Source: Cycas panzhihuaensis (taxonomy: Eukaryota; Cycadophyta). Taken from it: a stretch of 64,000 nt of DNA. Every line of letters starts with the position of its first letter. Position 1 is the first letter of the stretch. A model generated the notes under the pieces. The model was given only the letters and a program-made list of their open reading frames with translations. It did not search any database and was not told the origin of the DNA. Shown piece after piece: positions 32,400-44,195 of this stretch. A program made the translations under genes and the position numbers. The stretch covers positions 241,621,741 through 241,685,740 of the forward strand of contig CM041465.1 in NCBI GenBank assembly GCA_023213395.1, in the 5' to 3' direction.

Positions 32400-34153
32400 G
32401 CTCGACCTAGATGCCACCTGATCCACCAACTGATTGTATTAAGCCTGGATATGATCTCTCTCACCCTCTACTCCCTAGAGTCTCTCCTCCATGTTCTCGA
32501 ACTTCTCCTCCACCCCCTAAAGATGCTCCTTTAATACTGCTATTTGAATCCTGCTCTTTGCGTCTCCACTTACTCCTCCCTAAGCCTCTAGAGTTTGTAC
32601 GCGACTCTGTAATGTGTCCCACTCGCTCTGAGCCTCATCCAACTCCCACTGCACCTATCTCCTGAATGCTACATGCTCCTGGGACTCTGCAGCCCATATG
32701 TCCCTTGCCCTTGCCAATGGGACGAATGCTACCATGTGGGCACTTGTCGATCTAGGTACATCCTCGATCTGGATGGGCTACTGCCCCTCTGCATACACTT
32801 GAAGGAACATCTCCCTCACCATCACCTCTACCAACTATCGAATCTCTATAGTACCTACGATCCATCATGCCATGTATTAGTGCATGTCTATGGATATCAA
32901 ATCAACCAAAATCAAACTATATATATATATCTGTGTGGTAATCAAATGACAATAGGAAATGGCTATGTCTCACCTAGTGCAGTGGCTGACTCCTCGACTC
33001 GCATGACTGCCTCCTCCCCTGGTGCTCCTCCTGCCATCAGTACCTCCTCCTCTGGTACTTCCTCTGTTAGGGCCTCTCTCTCTGAACCGGCCTCACTGTC
33101 ACCTCTTCACAATCCAGAGCCAGTGGGCGGTGTCACCGCCCCCGCCTCGTCTGTAGCCCTTGATGCTCCTGCCTCTTCGCCGGTAGTCTCAGATGGCCCT
33201 GCTCCTCCACTTGCTATTCTTGATGGACCTGCCTCTCCTATAGGTCATGACAGGGCGGCCCCATCTCCTCCATCTTTTCCATCATTATCTCTTGGGAGCA
33301 CCCTGGCTCCACCTACCTCATCATCATTGTCCCACCTCACTGCTCTATATGGGTCTGTTATAAGGTCTGTCATAGTGAGGAGGTCCAGCGATGTAGCCTC
33401 CATTAAGCATTAGACATGAGCTTGGCCCTCTATCCCTCTTAGTCTAGTCTACCATCTGTGGACCATCGGGGCCCACTCTGCAATAGGGTGTGGTCCCCCG
33501 GCTAGTGCCACTACTCTAAAATGATCAAAGAACCAACACTGTAGCAGTGTGCTATATGACAGTCCTCTCTTGCCTGCTACTCTAATGGCATCCAGCTGTA
33601 CGACGAGGTTCACTACTATTAGGGTAGCCCAGTCCATCCTCTCACTGACCTCACAATGGTGCACTGCATCCATCCATCCCCCAAGGATGTCCCTATAGTT
33701 CTATTTCTGGGAAACCTGAAATAGAATGCATAAAGTAATCAACTTCCTCACCTGAGGAATTCCTTACATGACCATAGCCTAGAGAGGAACCCCTCTCCTC
33801 TCCCATCTATCTGCCCCAGTGAAGAATGTCATTGCCTCCCTGTGTGTTGCCTCATTACTAGGTAGCACTCCTAGTGCTATTGGCCTCCTAATTGATGGCA
33901 CTCCCAGTATCTATCTGATATCCCTCAGTGTCACCGTTATGTCTTCCACTTGGGGTAGGTGGAAGACGTGCCTCCTCTGGTCCCAATGTAACACAATATT
34001 GATCAGTAGCCTCTGGTCTGATATGTATTGAGGCATCCTCATGACCTTTAGCAGACCGCATCTCCGTAGGACTCCCTTGTCCTCCTTAGACATCATCTTT
34101 ATAAAGCTCAGCATTGCCATCCCTATGTTTACACAGTTGTCTACCATGATCAT
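32400..34153 (-). pseudogene. antisense plant-mobile-domain gene in E4
   Basis: The fullest copy of the antisense gene. N-terminal part on the minus strand (34153-33911 and on to ~33800): GLLKVMRMPQYISDQRLL, VFHLPQVEDITVTLRDI, then ILGVPSIRRPIALGVLP and MTFFTG. A second part (33673-33449) has LLQCWFFDHFRV. The FHLP...ITVTLRDI and LLQ-W-x-x-(D/E)HF boxes are those of the plant mobile domain (MAIN/MAIL1-type). After it come the Gly/Ala/Glu linker (EEVLMAGGAPGEEA), a donor GTGAG at 32973-32969 in phase 1 as in E1, and a degraded coiled-coil exon (ARDIWAAESQEH, LDEAQSEWDTLQSRVQTLEA). Stops interrupt it. The role of such captured domains is unknown; MAIN-type host proteins act in silencing and genome stability. 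Confidence 0.65.
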
Positions 34154-35140
34154 AGCCTACAAACACCACCAGAAACTAGTCAAAACCTAGCTTGCACTCA
34201 TCTCTCAGCCTCTAGGCTATCTCTCAACTCTGTCTGATCAAGATTTGGGGCCCTTTGGGCCCCTATCTTTTTTTTTCTGTAGTGTTGCCTTTGCATCGTG
34301 CTAAACTTTATGGTACCACACAGTTTGGCCTAGGTCCTACGGTGATTAGGGCCCTACGGCAAAGATTGCAACACCGCAATCTTTGTCGTGGTGGGAACTG
34401 CAGCCCCCCAAAAGCGGAAGTTTTCTGCCCAAAAAAATAAAAAAAATTCTTCTAGGTAAGCCCCTGTGGGGCCCACTGGGACCAAGGCTACCTAATGCCC
34501 CAGTCTCGCCTCTTTCTGGGTCTGATTCAGACTCTAAAAGGTCATTTTTTACCCATATGGGGCCTAAAAATCACATAAAATTCACAAAAAAACAACGAAA
34601 TTAAAACTTTGAGATGGGCTGGGTTTCATAGGATCCACTCACTAGATTTGGCCTGGCCATCGTCATCTCACTCTTGTGGTCTCGATGGTTGTCTCTACGC
34701 TTTGATCTAACGCTTTGATCTCCCTCTGCATGTCTCTGAAGTTGGGTGGCACTCCGTTGCGTAAGGGAATGGCTCTGGATTCTCTCGAGAGCCCGTGAAA
34801 ATGAATCTATTTTCTGTCAAGTTTCCTTATATAGTCGGTGGGCCTGATGGGCACTGTCTCCATTTTAACTCTCGTGGCAGCCCTTTGGACCATCTCGTAT
34901 CCCTGATCACCTTTGCCTTCTAGACTTGTCTCCCATTGCACTCCTATAGCCTTCATTTTTCTCTTTCTTACGGGTGCATTTATGGCACCTTGTCATTGCA
35001 CTTTTTCACAGGGCCCTTTCATCTTATTTTATGTGCCACCCCCGTGCATGCCTGAGTTTATACTCGTTTGGCTTATTTCGTCATCCTAGACCCATTTTTG
35101 CAGCTCTTTTCTGCCCCTGGGGCCTCTAGAGGGAATGCTC
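34154..35140 (+). other. E4 spacer upstream of the antisense gene
   Basis: Should contain the antisense promoter, if any. Matches E3 23560-24215 over its first two thirds. No coding sequence is recognisable on either strand. Confidence 0.4.
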
Positions 35141-35170
35141 CCCCCATCTGGGGGCATGTTTTGCTTTCTA
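35141..35170 (+). other. double hairpin and second GGGGGCA tract, E4 copy
   Basis: CCCCC-ATCT-GGGGG (35141-35154) followed by a weaker TTGCTTT-CT-AAAGTGA stem with G-U pairs, equivalent to 8211-8246 in E1. Confidence 0.4.
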
Positions 35171-35353
35171 AAGTGACTTTTGGTACCCGAGGGTGCCCTT
35201 TTTCTGCCCACTCCTAGGTAGTGGTTAGATAGCCTGCTCTTGTCCTTGGGTAGCCTCATCGCTAGGTCCTCCTACCCTTCACAGCCATCTATTGCTTGCC
35301 TTTCAAGCTTCTTTTCGCTTTATTTTTGCTTATTATTACCAAGACTTCTTCTG

Positions 35354-35782
35354 TCACCTATGTTTCTCTATATTTTTATCGACGGTGGTAGCCGTGGTAA
35401 CCCTGGACCTTCTGCTACTGCTTGGATTCTTTGCAACCCTTCCGGACATGACTTCCTGCATTCCAGAATCTTCCTTCCTGAGGCTACCAATAATGAAGTT
35501 GAGTACACAGCTGTTATTGAGGCTCTCACTGATGCTCTCTGTTTCCATCACAGACCTATCATCTTGCTTTGTGACTCCCAGGTTGTGGTGTCCCATCTCA
35601 CCCAAGTTTACCAGGTACGATCCCCTCACTTGAGAACCCTTGCTTCAACCGCTAGATCTCTCTTGACTTGTTTTTAGTCTGTCAACATTTGACACATTCC
35701 TCGAGCCCTCAACACTAAGGTAGATAGTCTCGTTTGCCTCATCCTTGAGTGTTGCCTCCCTCTTCTTGCTGACTATCCCTAA
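35354..35782 (+). pseudogene. E4 second RNase H (cellular/archaeal-type) in its own ORF
   Basis: Frame 35240-35677. The domain starts near MFLYIFIDGGSRGNPGPSA at ~35360, with the first catalytic Asp in DGGSRGNPG. The conserved Glu is in NNEVEYTAVIEAL and the third acidic residue in LLCDSQVVVSHL. After a stop at 35675-35677 the last box HIPRALNTKVDSL follows. This is the layout of a cellular RNase HI, unlike the worn RNase H inside pol. It lies about 3.7 kb after the integrase stop and is separated from pol by the antisense gene. It would need its own start or a spliced RNA to be made. Related to E1 8376-8836. Confidence 0.82.
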
Positions 35783-36364
35783 GACTTGTCTAGTTGCTCT
35801 ATCACTCGAGCCCCAGGCCATCATATGCATCATCTCACGATCTGTTTGTACCTCTGAAAGCTAGCCACTAATGAGGTTAAACTATGGTGACTACCAATTT
35901 TGTTCACTTACTCCTTCTACTAGATCATGCATATCTCTTTATATCTTCTGAAATGAGGGTAGCCCCCTCATCCTTCTTATTTTCCAGTTAATTCCTAGGT
36001 GGCATATAGGCAGCCCCTATGTGGTCTCCACCTGTATCCTCGTATCCATGCGTTTTGTGATGACACTTGCTGGTACCCTTGACTATTATTACGATCTTGA
36101 TTTATATATCTACATACACATGTTCTACTGATAGTTGTGTTCCCAGTATTCGCCATTGCACCATACTTCTAAGTAGCGAGGCTTTGCTGCCAAGGGGGTA
36201 GTGTTTCCCGGCTTCTGGGAATGGATACAAAGTGGTTGATTTAGGTAAGTGCAGGTATGTTTCTCACCTTATTTTTGTTTTCTTTTGTGAGGAGTATTTA
36301 CTTACATGCTATGTTTTCGTAGATGGTTTGCATCGTCTACACCTATTTAGCCTATGACAACTAT
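35783..36364 (+). other. E4 spacer between second RNase H and polypurine tract
   Basis: Collinear with E1 8837-9395. No gene. Confidence 0.5.
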
Positions 36365-36391
36365 AGTGGGGGCACACTCGCAGCGAGTGTG
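36365..36391 (+). promoter_or_regulatory. polypurine tract and junction hairpin, E4
   Basis: AGTGGGGG (36365-36372) followed by CACACTCG-CAG-CGAGTGTG (36373-36391), a perfect 8-bp inverted repeat. The LTR is taken to begin at TGTGACACC (36388). Confidence 0.6.
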
Positions 36392-36817
36392 ACACCCTGG
36401 TGGTTGTGTCACTTCCCGCAATTTGCCCTACTCCCCTTAAGACTTGCTTGATTGGTGTAATGATCACTCGTATATTGACTTATCGCTATTTGGCCTCCTT
36501 GTTGCATCCTCAAGTCCTATGATGGCTTTTCTTGTGGCTCTCGGTCTGTTGTTTGCCTCTAGGCAGGTGGGCCTACCTCCCTGCCAGCCTCCTAGTACAT
36601 TGGTCCATAGCCCTGGCTAACTGCTTAGGCCAGTTTAGTCTTTTGGTCCCGTATCGGTAAATTTTGTGATACCCTAAAGTTTCTCGTGATGCAACTATTA
36701 TGTTTTATTTTTTAAAATCGTTGTGGCAATTCTTGCATTTATTGCAAAATTACCATGTCTTTCATCCCACCTTAGCACCAGCCAAGTCCTAATCGCTCGA
36801 TTAGAGTTGGGACTGAG

Positions 36818-36825
36818 TATTTAAG
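36818..36825 (+). promoter_or_regulatory. TATA-like box of LTR-D
   Basis: TATTTAAG followed by CCC, matching TACTTAAGCCC of LTR-A at the same distance from the LTR start. Confidence 0.45.
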
Positions 36826-37769
36826 CCCATCTCAACTCATTTTTAGGATCTTTTGGCTCTCTTTGGAAGGATTACAAAGGAAAAATGCCCTGTTGTCTGC
36901 TCTCTTCTACTGCTCTACTATATTTCTAGGACCTGCAACTTCTCTTTAGTGCCCAACTCTCCTTAGGCTTCACTGTGACATCTTCACAACTCATTACACA
37001 ACTTAGAGAGGGCCTCCTTGAGGAGTTTTCAGGGTCTCCTTGCCCAGGCAATAACTAAGTGGTCCCAAAAGCAGGATTTCCTTCAGCCATCTCAGCAGGG
37101 GCTCCATACCTACTGTATACCAGTCTTTTCTCAGATTTTCCAACCTCTTCTTAGTAGGCTTTTTTAGAGGCAAATGCCTCCCACTTTCTCTAAAGGTATT
37201 TATTGGTTTAAAGTCCTTCCTTTGTTTAGTTTATGCCCAGTTTTGTATGTTTGTCACTAGTTTTTCTTATCTCATTTCAAGGGTTGTTTCTTGCCTTTCC
37301 CTTAGACTTTTTTCTTTGCTATTTAGACCTCTTTTCCTGTATTTCACACAGGACAATGGCCAAAGAGGGTTCCATAGGGTTTAGGATAGAGTTGGGTGGA
37401 TTCCGTACCACCTTGGTGCTCCCTAAGAGGCTTCCGCCCTCCAAACCCTCCTCTTTACCCCTATGATGTTCCTAGAGTGGGCAAGGGATTAGAGGACTAT
37501 TTCCAGCTGCTAAAATTAGTGCTTGCACTTGTTGCAACGTTGGTTTGTAGGCTCATTTCCCTCATCTGGGCAATGCATAAGCCTTGGATACTTTTCCTAG
37601 CTCAACCCTTCTCTCAACGGCCCAATTTGCTTCCTATAGCACTCTAGCTCATTGAGGATTTCCTTAGGCTCTTTTGCACTACTATTACCCTAGTTTCCAG
37701 CCAACCATATAGCCATACCCTTGCTACCGTGTGGCTTCTTGGGGGAGGGTAGGGTTGCTCTTTGCAGGA

Positions 37770-37792
37770 GGTGGGCCACTCCAAGGCTTACC
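37770..37792 (+). other. conserved LTR hairpin 1, LTR-D copy
   Basis: GGTGGGC and GCTTACC pair (two G-U pairs) around the 9-nt loop CACTCCAAG. Confidence 0.5.
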
Positions 37793-37940
37793 TATCTACT
37801 TACCATTCATTTGAGTAGTTTTTTTACCATAGTTTATTGCTGCAACCTTGTGATTTATGGGTACTAACATATATGTATAGAGATTTAGTTTTGGTATATG
37901 TATACATATGTTGTTGGAACTCCACCTCGTGTTGCTAATC

Positions 37941-37958
37941 TCCTTTCTCTGAAAAGGA
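37941..37958 (+). other. conserved LTR hairpin 2, LTR-D copy
   Basis: TCCTTT and AAAGGA form a perfect 6-bp stem with a 6-nt loop. Confidence 0.5.
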
Positions 37959-38776
37959 ATATTTTCACTTACTTGCAAGTACACGGAGGACGCGAGGGAC
38001 TTCTCCCTTTCTCTCTCTCTCCCAGATAAGTGCATTCACTTGTATTTTATTATAGCATCTCATTTTTTGCTATTACTTTCCTTTTCTCTTTTGGCACTTT
38101 AGTGTCACTTTCCGAGGAAGGTAAGGAAGCCCCACGCTTCACCCTACCGCGACCCCCCTACTGTTGCTTCATGAAATGATTTGGACACCTTGTGGAAGCA
38201 TCGCCGCTTCGATCACGCCCTCATTCCGGGTATGCGTTCTTGTTTTATTTCACCCTCTTTCTTTCAAAAAGGTTTGCATAGTAGTAATTAGACCACATAA
38301 AAGGAAAAAGGAATCAACTCTCTTTTTTGTTTACATTCTGTATGTTATATCTTATACACTACACCTATTATAGGAAAGGGTTTTAGGAAGTTCTTCCCTT
38401 CAACCTTTAGCTTGTAAACTTTGCCCTTGCCCTCTTGGCTTGTCATATTTGGTTTAGTTTACTTGTGTGTGCCCTAGCACCCTCTATTCTCTTGATTGCT
38501 CCTCTAAAAGGGGGGAACTCTTGATCGATCGATTGTTCCCACTCCCTTCATCTTCCCTCAGTTTCTTCTGCCCAACTGAGTAACTGAGAAGGTCTTAACC
38601 ATAGACTATTTGCCTACTTTGCCTCTACTCGTTTCCTTCCACTATAGGGAAACCCTCGAGGGATTCTCTCCCTTCCCTTCCGGCCATCCAAGGGTGGGAG
38701 GACTATTCTCTAGGATCTATCCAGGCTACTCTTCTACCTCCCCTCTTCCTAGTTGAAGTGGGGAACCACCTTTAGG

Positions 38777-38945
38777 TAGTTGGGTACCATCCGTAGGTCT
38801 CGAACTCGTGCTCCAGTACACGGGGTGCCCTGTGTGGTACTCGCCTTACTTGTAGGTTTTTATTTGCACCCCGATAGTGTCATCGATCATCCTCACTATC
38901 ACTACGTAGCTAGGTGGTTATCCCGTAGGTGCGCATCTAGCTTCT
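38777..38945 (+). other. leader fragment after LTR-D
   Basis: Carries the conserved pre-gag block (core GTCTCGAACTCGTGCTCCAG) and GTGGTTATCCCGTA, which E2 has at about 11766-11778. Similarity ends near 38945 with no gag; AT-rich unrelated DNA follows. It marks the right end of the array. Confidence 0.55.
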
Positions 38946-40299
38946 ATATTGTACTAATGACTAAATTACTAATTATATATAAAGAAGGAAAGATTATAAT
39001 AGAACCTAAAGGAATCCTTGATATTTACTAGTGAAAGATTAGATCCCAAATTGTAATTAAATAACTTATCAAATGGAAAGGATTAGCATCATAAGAGTTT
39101 ACTTGGGAAGGTAAGTAGTTCACTAAGAACCATCTATTATTACTAATTCTTTATAGGAAAAGTAATTATTCTAAAGGAGGGGACTTGTTATGAACTAATA
39201 TGACTATTTGAACTCACCCATGGATTATAAATTAAATATCAATAGCTCCTTATATATAAATATGCAAGGGCATCATATATAAATCATTATTCTTTTAGTT
39301 AAGAATAAATCATAGGTCTTCAAATCATTTAAAGACTCTATAGAGGTTGGCTTTTCTTTTATTCCTTAGCTTATTTTCCATTTATGAGATAGATTTAGGT
39401 TTTTTGATATCACCATAATACCATATTACTCCCAACATAGAAAGATGTATTTTTACAAATGAATAGCTAAGGTTACGAATGAATTCAAAATATTCAATAT
39501 TAAAGATGTCAAGGACTAATTGGACATCACTATAGAATGCATTAAAGGTCCCTTACACATCTAAGCATCTACATGGAGACAGAAACATCATAAAGTCATA
39601 AACTTCAATGAGTTCTTCAATGCCTTTAGGGAATGAGAAAGATATAATTAAGGAGATCCGTACCACATATAATTAGCTCATTATTTCTAAGGAAAAAATT
39701 TAGTAAGCCAATATACCTAAGAGTTTTCAAGTCTAAATATGCCTTACCATTTCACATAAACAACCTTTGAGATGACATACATGAGGATGTCTAATAATTT
39801 AAACTACCAAATCAAGAAAAGGAAATAAGAAAAGCATGATAGACATAAGCATGCCACACAACCATAATGGCTGGATAATATGTAGGTAAAAAAAGAATAT
39901 AATATATTTTTCCTAATAAGGGTCTAGCCATGCTATTAAGGGGATCAACTCCACCAACTAATTCTAGACCCCTCATCAAATAAGATCTAGAAAAATGAAG
40001 AAGGATAGATTAAGGACTCTATTATGATTACAATAAGGAATAAGAATGGGGGTATCGTTCTATTTTCCCTAAAACAAAACAAGTATATAAAATAAAAATT
40101 GACGAAAACCAAGAAGAAGAGACCATTAAAGAATAAGAAGAGGAGTAAGCAGACATCCTAGATGATATAAATGTGGGAAATTACTAAAAGCTTAAGTCTT
40201 GGATAATATCCAACCTAAAATATCTATGGCTACCTTATTCAAAATCCAATAACATAATATCATCAAGGTATATAGAAATATTCAAAAATAAAATTTTAT
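38946..40299. other. AT-rich region without recognisable genes
   Basis: Base composition drops sharply to AT-rich at the left edge. Probably decayed element sequence, given the protease/RT remains that follow, but I cannot identify a domain here. Confidence 0.4.
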
Positions 40300-41995
40300 T
40301 TTTCTTATCATCTTAGGGACCTCTCATAACTTTATCGACATCAGTGTTGCTAAGAAGTTAAGGCTTAATGTAGATAAGGGAAAAAGCTTTGGCATCACCA
40401 TACCTAAAGAAGATTTAATTTCCTATCATGGAGAAATTAGGCAATGACAAATCCAATTAGATAAAATAATATTCACCACAAATTTATATACCTTCAATAT
40501 TAGAGGCTTTAATACGGTAATGGGAATGGAATAACTAAGGACCTTGGGAACATATGGAATCAACCATGATAAAAACTTCTTTTAGTTCTAAATGAATGTG
40601 GAGTTATACTAGATTTTAGGGACTGAGACTCTAATTTCATCATTTATCTCTATAAAGAAAACAAAAAAATTACTACAAAAGAAGCAAGCAAGTTTTATAG
40701 AAGGGATCTTTTCCATACAAGGAGAAGAGAAAAAAGAGTTTCTAGACACCCAATAATAAGAATTACTAGACAAAATATTAAAGAAGCACTCATAAGTAGT
40801 TTGTGAACTATTAGGCACCTTACTTCCCAGCAGAAGTATGGAATATATCATTGAGATTGAGCTAGGAAAAAGGCCTATAATAATCAAGACCTATCTATAC
40901 ATATGCAAAAAAAACCTAATATTAAGAGCTTGACTTAAGAGCTTATAGATAATCAAGTGATAACCACAAATAAAAGCCCATATGTTATACTAGTAATCCT
41001 AGTTAAGAACAAATGTGGAGCTTTTTAAATGTCTCTAGACTATCAAGTACTAAATAAGATAATAATAAAAAATAAATATACTATATCTCATATGGATTAT
41101 ATAACTCATAAGCTATATAGGGCTATTTATTTCTTCAAAACTAATCTTTGTTTATGATATTATTATATTCTAATTTGCCTACAAGATATAGGAAAAACAC
41201 CCTTTAGAATGCATTAAGGGCTATTCAAGTTTAAAGTTTTATTTTTGGCCTATATTCCAATTGATAATGAAACAAATATTTATATATTTTCTAAGTATAT
41301 TCATCATGGTTTCTTTGATAACATCATAATCTATAATAGGACATAAGAGGAACATCTCTAACACCTAGAATCAGAATTATCTGCATTATGTACTAATAAA
41401 TTTTATACAAAGAGATCTAAATATAACTTTAGAAGAAAAGTATTACACTACTTAGGGGACATAATATCTCAAGAAGGGATAAAGACTGATCAATCCAAGT
41501 TACATACCACTATTGATTGGATAACTCCAAAGAATGTATTAAAGGTTGGAGGCTCTCTAGGACTTATTAGATATTGTAGAAAATTCATGAAAGGTTATGC
41601 CATAATTATAGGGTCATTGATAGATTTATGTAAATAGAATGGATTCAAAGCAGGGTAAATAGTCAATAAAAATTCTAATACACCCCAAAATGAGATCACC
41701 ACTACTTTGATTCTAGTAATCCCTATTTTTTTATAATTGTTCATAGTAGAATATGGTGCTTTGAGAATAAGAGTCAAGGCAACCTTCCTATTTATTGATT
41801 AAACAATTATATATGAGAATAGGAAGTTAAATTTATGGGTACATTCCAAGAGCACATATAATAAAAAAATATTATCCATCCTTTATGCCCTAGCCAAATG
41901 GAAACAATATTTATTAGGAAGTAATTTTATCATTAAGACTTAATATAGAAGCATCTATATTCTTGGTGTAGAAAAAATCACTTATATTACAATTA
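40300..41995 (+). pseudogene. E5: old Ty3/gypsy protease, RT and RNase H remains
   Basis: Reading across many stops and frames. A protease trace at ~40325-40540 (SHNFIDISVAKKLRL, then TVMGMEW). An RT N-terminus at ~40810-41110 (YIIEIELGKRPI, DNQVITTNKSPYV, MSLDYQVLNKI-IIKNKY). The YxDD region near 41305-41360 reads FFDNIIIYNRT, so the second Asp has become Asn. Then LHYLGDIISQEGIKTDQSKL, IDWITPKNV and LIRYCRKFMKGYA (41440-41600), and RNase H traces to ~41990 (KILSILYALAKWKQYLLG). The wording is that of chromovirus-like Ty3 elements, clearly different from the array family. No integrase seen. Confidence 0.7.
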
Positions 41996-43259
41996 ATATA
42001 TCTTTCTTATCTCATACCTATTTTTGATAAATCATTTATAAAAATTTAAATTTAAGATGAGATTTGTAACTTCTAATATAAACTACCTATACATGGTTAT
42101 TGAAGCTATTATGTATAGCCATTTAAAAAAATCAAAGTCATTTAGGGCCTCAAAATCACATTTTAATTCTATTTAAAAAATTTAAAATAAAAAGGGCAAG
42201 ATATAATTTTTAGGATATATACATTTAGGAAGAGGTAATTAGAAGGTTAAAGGCCTGTTACATATTTATCTACCCTTATATTCATTTTTATTGAGCAAAT
42301 TGGAGATCTTTTAGAAAATTTACTAAAAATAGTTATAATTAAGATTTTACTAAAAATAGAAAGTTTTTAATTTGAGAGTCTTTTAATGCTAAATTAGTTG
42401 CCTAATTTTTGGGGATCATATTTAAAATTTATCCATGGTCAAGGGCCTTAAAACTTAGATAATGTTAGGTATTATAAAAATTTTATTTTTAGTTTTGTTA
42501 GTTTTTATAATTAAAAGATAGAGGTTTAGAAAAAAAAAAAAAAAAGGTGTTGTAAAGTTCGGTTCTATTTTCACTCTAAATTATGTTTTTTCTCTTCCAT
42601 GTATGTGTTATTAAAGGAATCACCATCCTATTATCTAATATTAGAGTATGGTTTAACTCTAGAAGGAGGGGAAGAAGTTTATGACAAAGTAATAGTGAGT
42701 TTTATGCTTTCTTTCTTAAACCTATTTGAGAATTATTAAAGGTAGATTGAAAGCATTTGAGAAAAAGATATAAGTAGCTTAAGAGATAAAATGGCTTAAG
42801 GGGTAACTACATAATTGAATATAAGTATGTAATATCTATAAAGAAGGGAAAAAGATCTTATAGAGGTGGTGATGAGGCAATAAGAGACCCTCTTAAGGAA
42901 TGGACAAGGTCTAAGAATACATGATAGTGGTCTAGAAATAAAACTAGAAGTTATAGTAGAACCAAAGAAAGAGGAACTGAAAGAATGGCCATCCTTTAAG
43001 GAGAGAATATTTAGATCATTAGAATAAAACAATAAGGGAGTAAAGTTTGATATTCTAGAGTATACAAGCAACTTAAAGTATGAAGAGTTGGTCAACTAGT
43101 TAAATGAGAGGGTGAGAAATAAGAAGGATAAGGTTATAACTTCAAGTAATATGGTAAAGAAACTAAAGGAGAAATCCCTTCTAGTGGACTACTCTCAAAC
43201 CTTATTTTAAAAATTTTAGAACTTGAGATAGAGAGAGATGAGTATCTAAGATTATAAAG
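41996..43259. other. AT-rich spacer, no gene recognised
   Basis: Contains an A-run at about 42532-42545 and gag-like basic/acidic text towards the right, but no domain I can name. Confidence 0.3.
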
Positions 43260-44195
43260 AATAATTTTATAAGCTATCTATGAGGGTGGAACATGAATAA
43301 ATAGAAGAGTAGATATTTATTAGGTATGCAAATAGCCTAAATATGTCCATCTATGATGAACTTATCATGCTTACAATTAATAGTATTAAGGATGTTTACT
43401 AATTTATATTATAGGTAGACAAGAAACATAATAGAAACCCATCTATAAAATTACCTATGGTAAATACAAAGCCATCAACCCCATTTAGAGGCAAGGGTGG
43501 TTTCAACTACTCCCCTAGAGAATCACTCAATTAGATAGAGAGGTAAGATGATGTCATGTAGGGTGTAACCTTAGGGAGATAAGAGTAGATTGGTTTCCAA
43601 TACCAACTAAGAGATATAGGTTTCTAAGGAGCACAAATGAGTTAAGTCTTTAGTAGAGGAGGCATATATGCCTACTTTAGATGTAGTAAAGATGGTCATA
43701 AGGCCGATGAATATTCTTATCATTATGATCAACTAATAAACTAGAGGGAGCAACCAAGAGTGAGTTTGGCTTATGTTAGAGAGCAACCTACAAAAGTTAT
43801 GATAGCTATTATGAAAAACTTGATGTTGAGGGAAATTCTGATTTCTCTAATATGAGGTCAAGCATATGAAAATGAGAAATCAAAGGAAAATGATGATTCA
43901 TAGTTATGTAAGAATAACTTCTAGATGAGATTCACCTTAAGAGGAAAGGTTTACAAAGTTTTTATAGATAATGAAAGATATAAGAATATAGTTTCCATCA
44001 AGATGGTGGAAAAACTAGGGTTGTATTAAGAAAGGTATTCTACTCCTTATAGAATTTATTAGGTAAATAAAGGTAGTTATGTGGCTATAGATAAAAGACA
44101 TTTAGTGAAATTTACCATTAGCCATATATACCGAGATGATATATGGTATGATGTTTTATTTCACCATGCTTTACCTCCCTTCAATGTAGCTAGGT
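43260..44195 (+). pseudogene. E6: old Ty3/gypsy gag end and protease
   Basis: Gag tail near 43300-43430 (RYANSLNMSIYDELIML, FILQVDKKHNRN). A knuckle trace at ~43665-43715 (YFRCSKDGHKADEY, first Cys lost). The retropepsin-like region is at about 43925-44190: GKVYKVFIDNERYKNIVSIK, MVEKLGL, then YVAIDKRHLVKFTISHIY and IWYDVL. The Asp-Gly of the active site has become Asp-Asn. Gag-protease lies to the right of E5 RT-RNase H in the same orientation, so this is a separate element or a rearranged one. Confidence 0.6.

Larger units (their letters stand above)
36388..38776 (+). repeat. LTR-D, 3' LTR of E4
   Basis: Collinear with LTR-A: TGTGACACC start, TATTTAAG box at 36818-36825, the GGTGGATTCCGTACCACC block at 37396-37413, hairpin 1 (37770-37792), TA-rich stretch, hairpin 2 (37941-37958), AGGTAAGG (38119-38126). 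It is followed by leader sequence and not by flanking DNA, as if another copy once followed. Right border uncertain, as for LTR-A. Confidence 0.6.

Noticed and set aside
40609-40887. Minus-strand 92-codon frame
   Set aside because: Antisense to decayed RT of E5.
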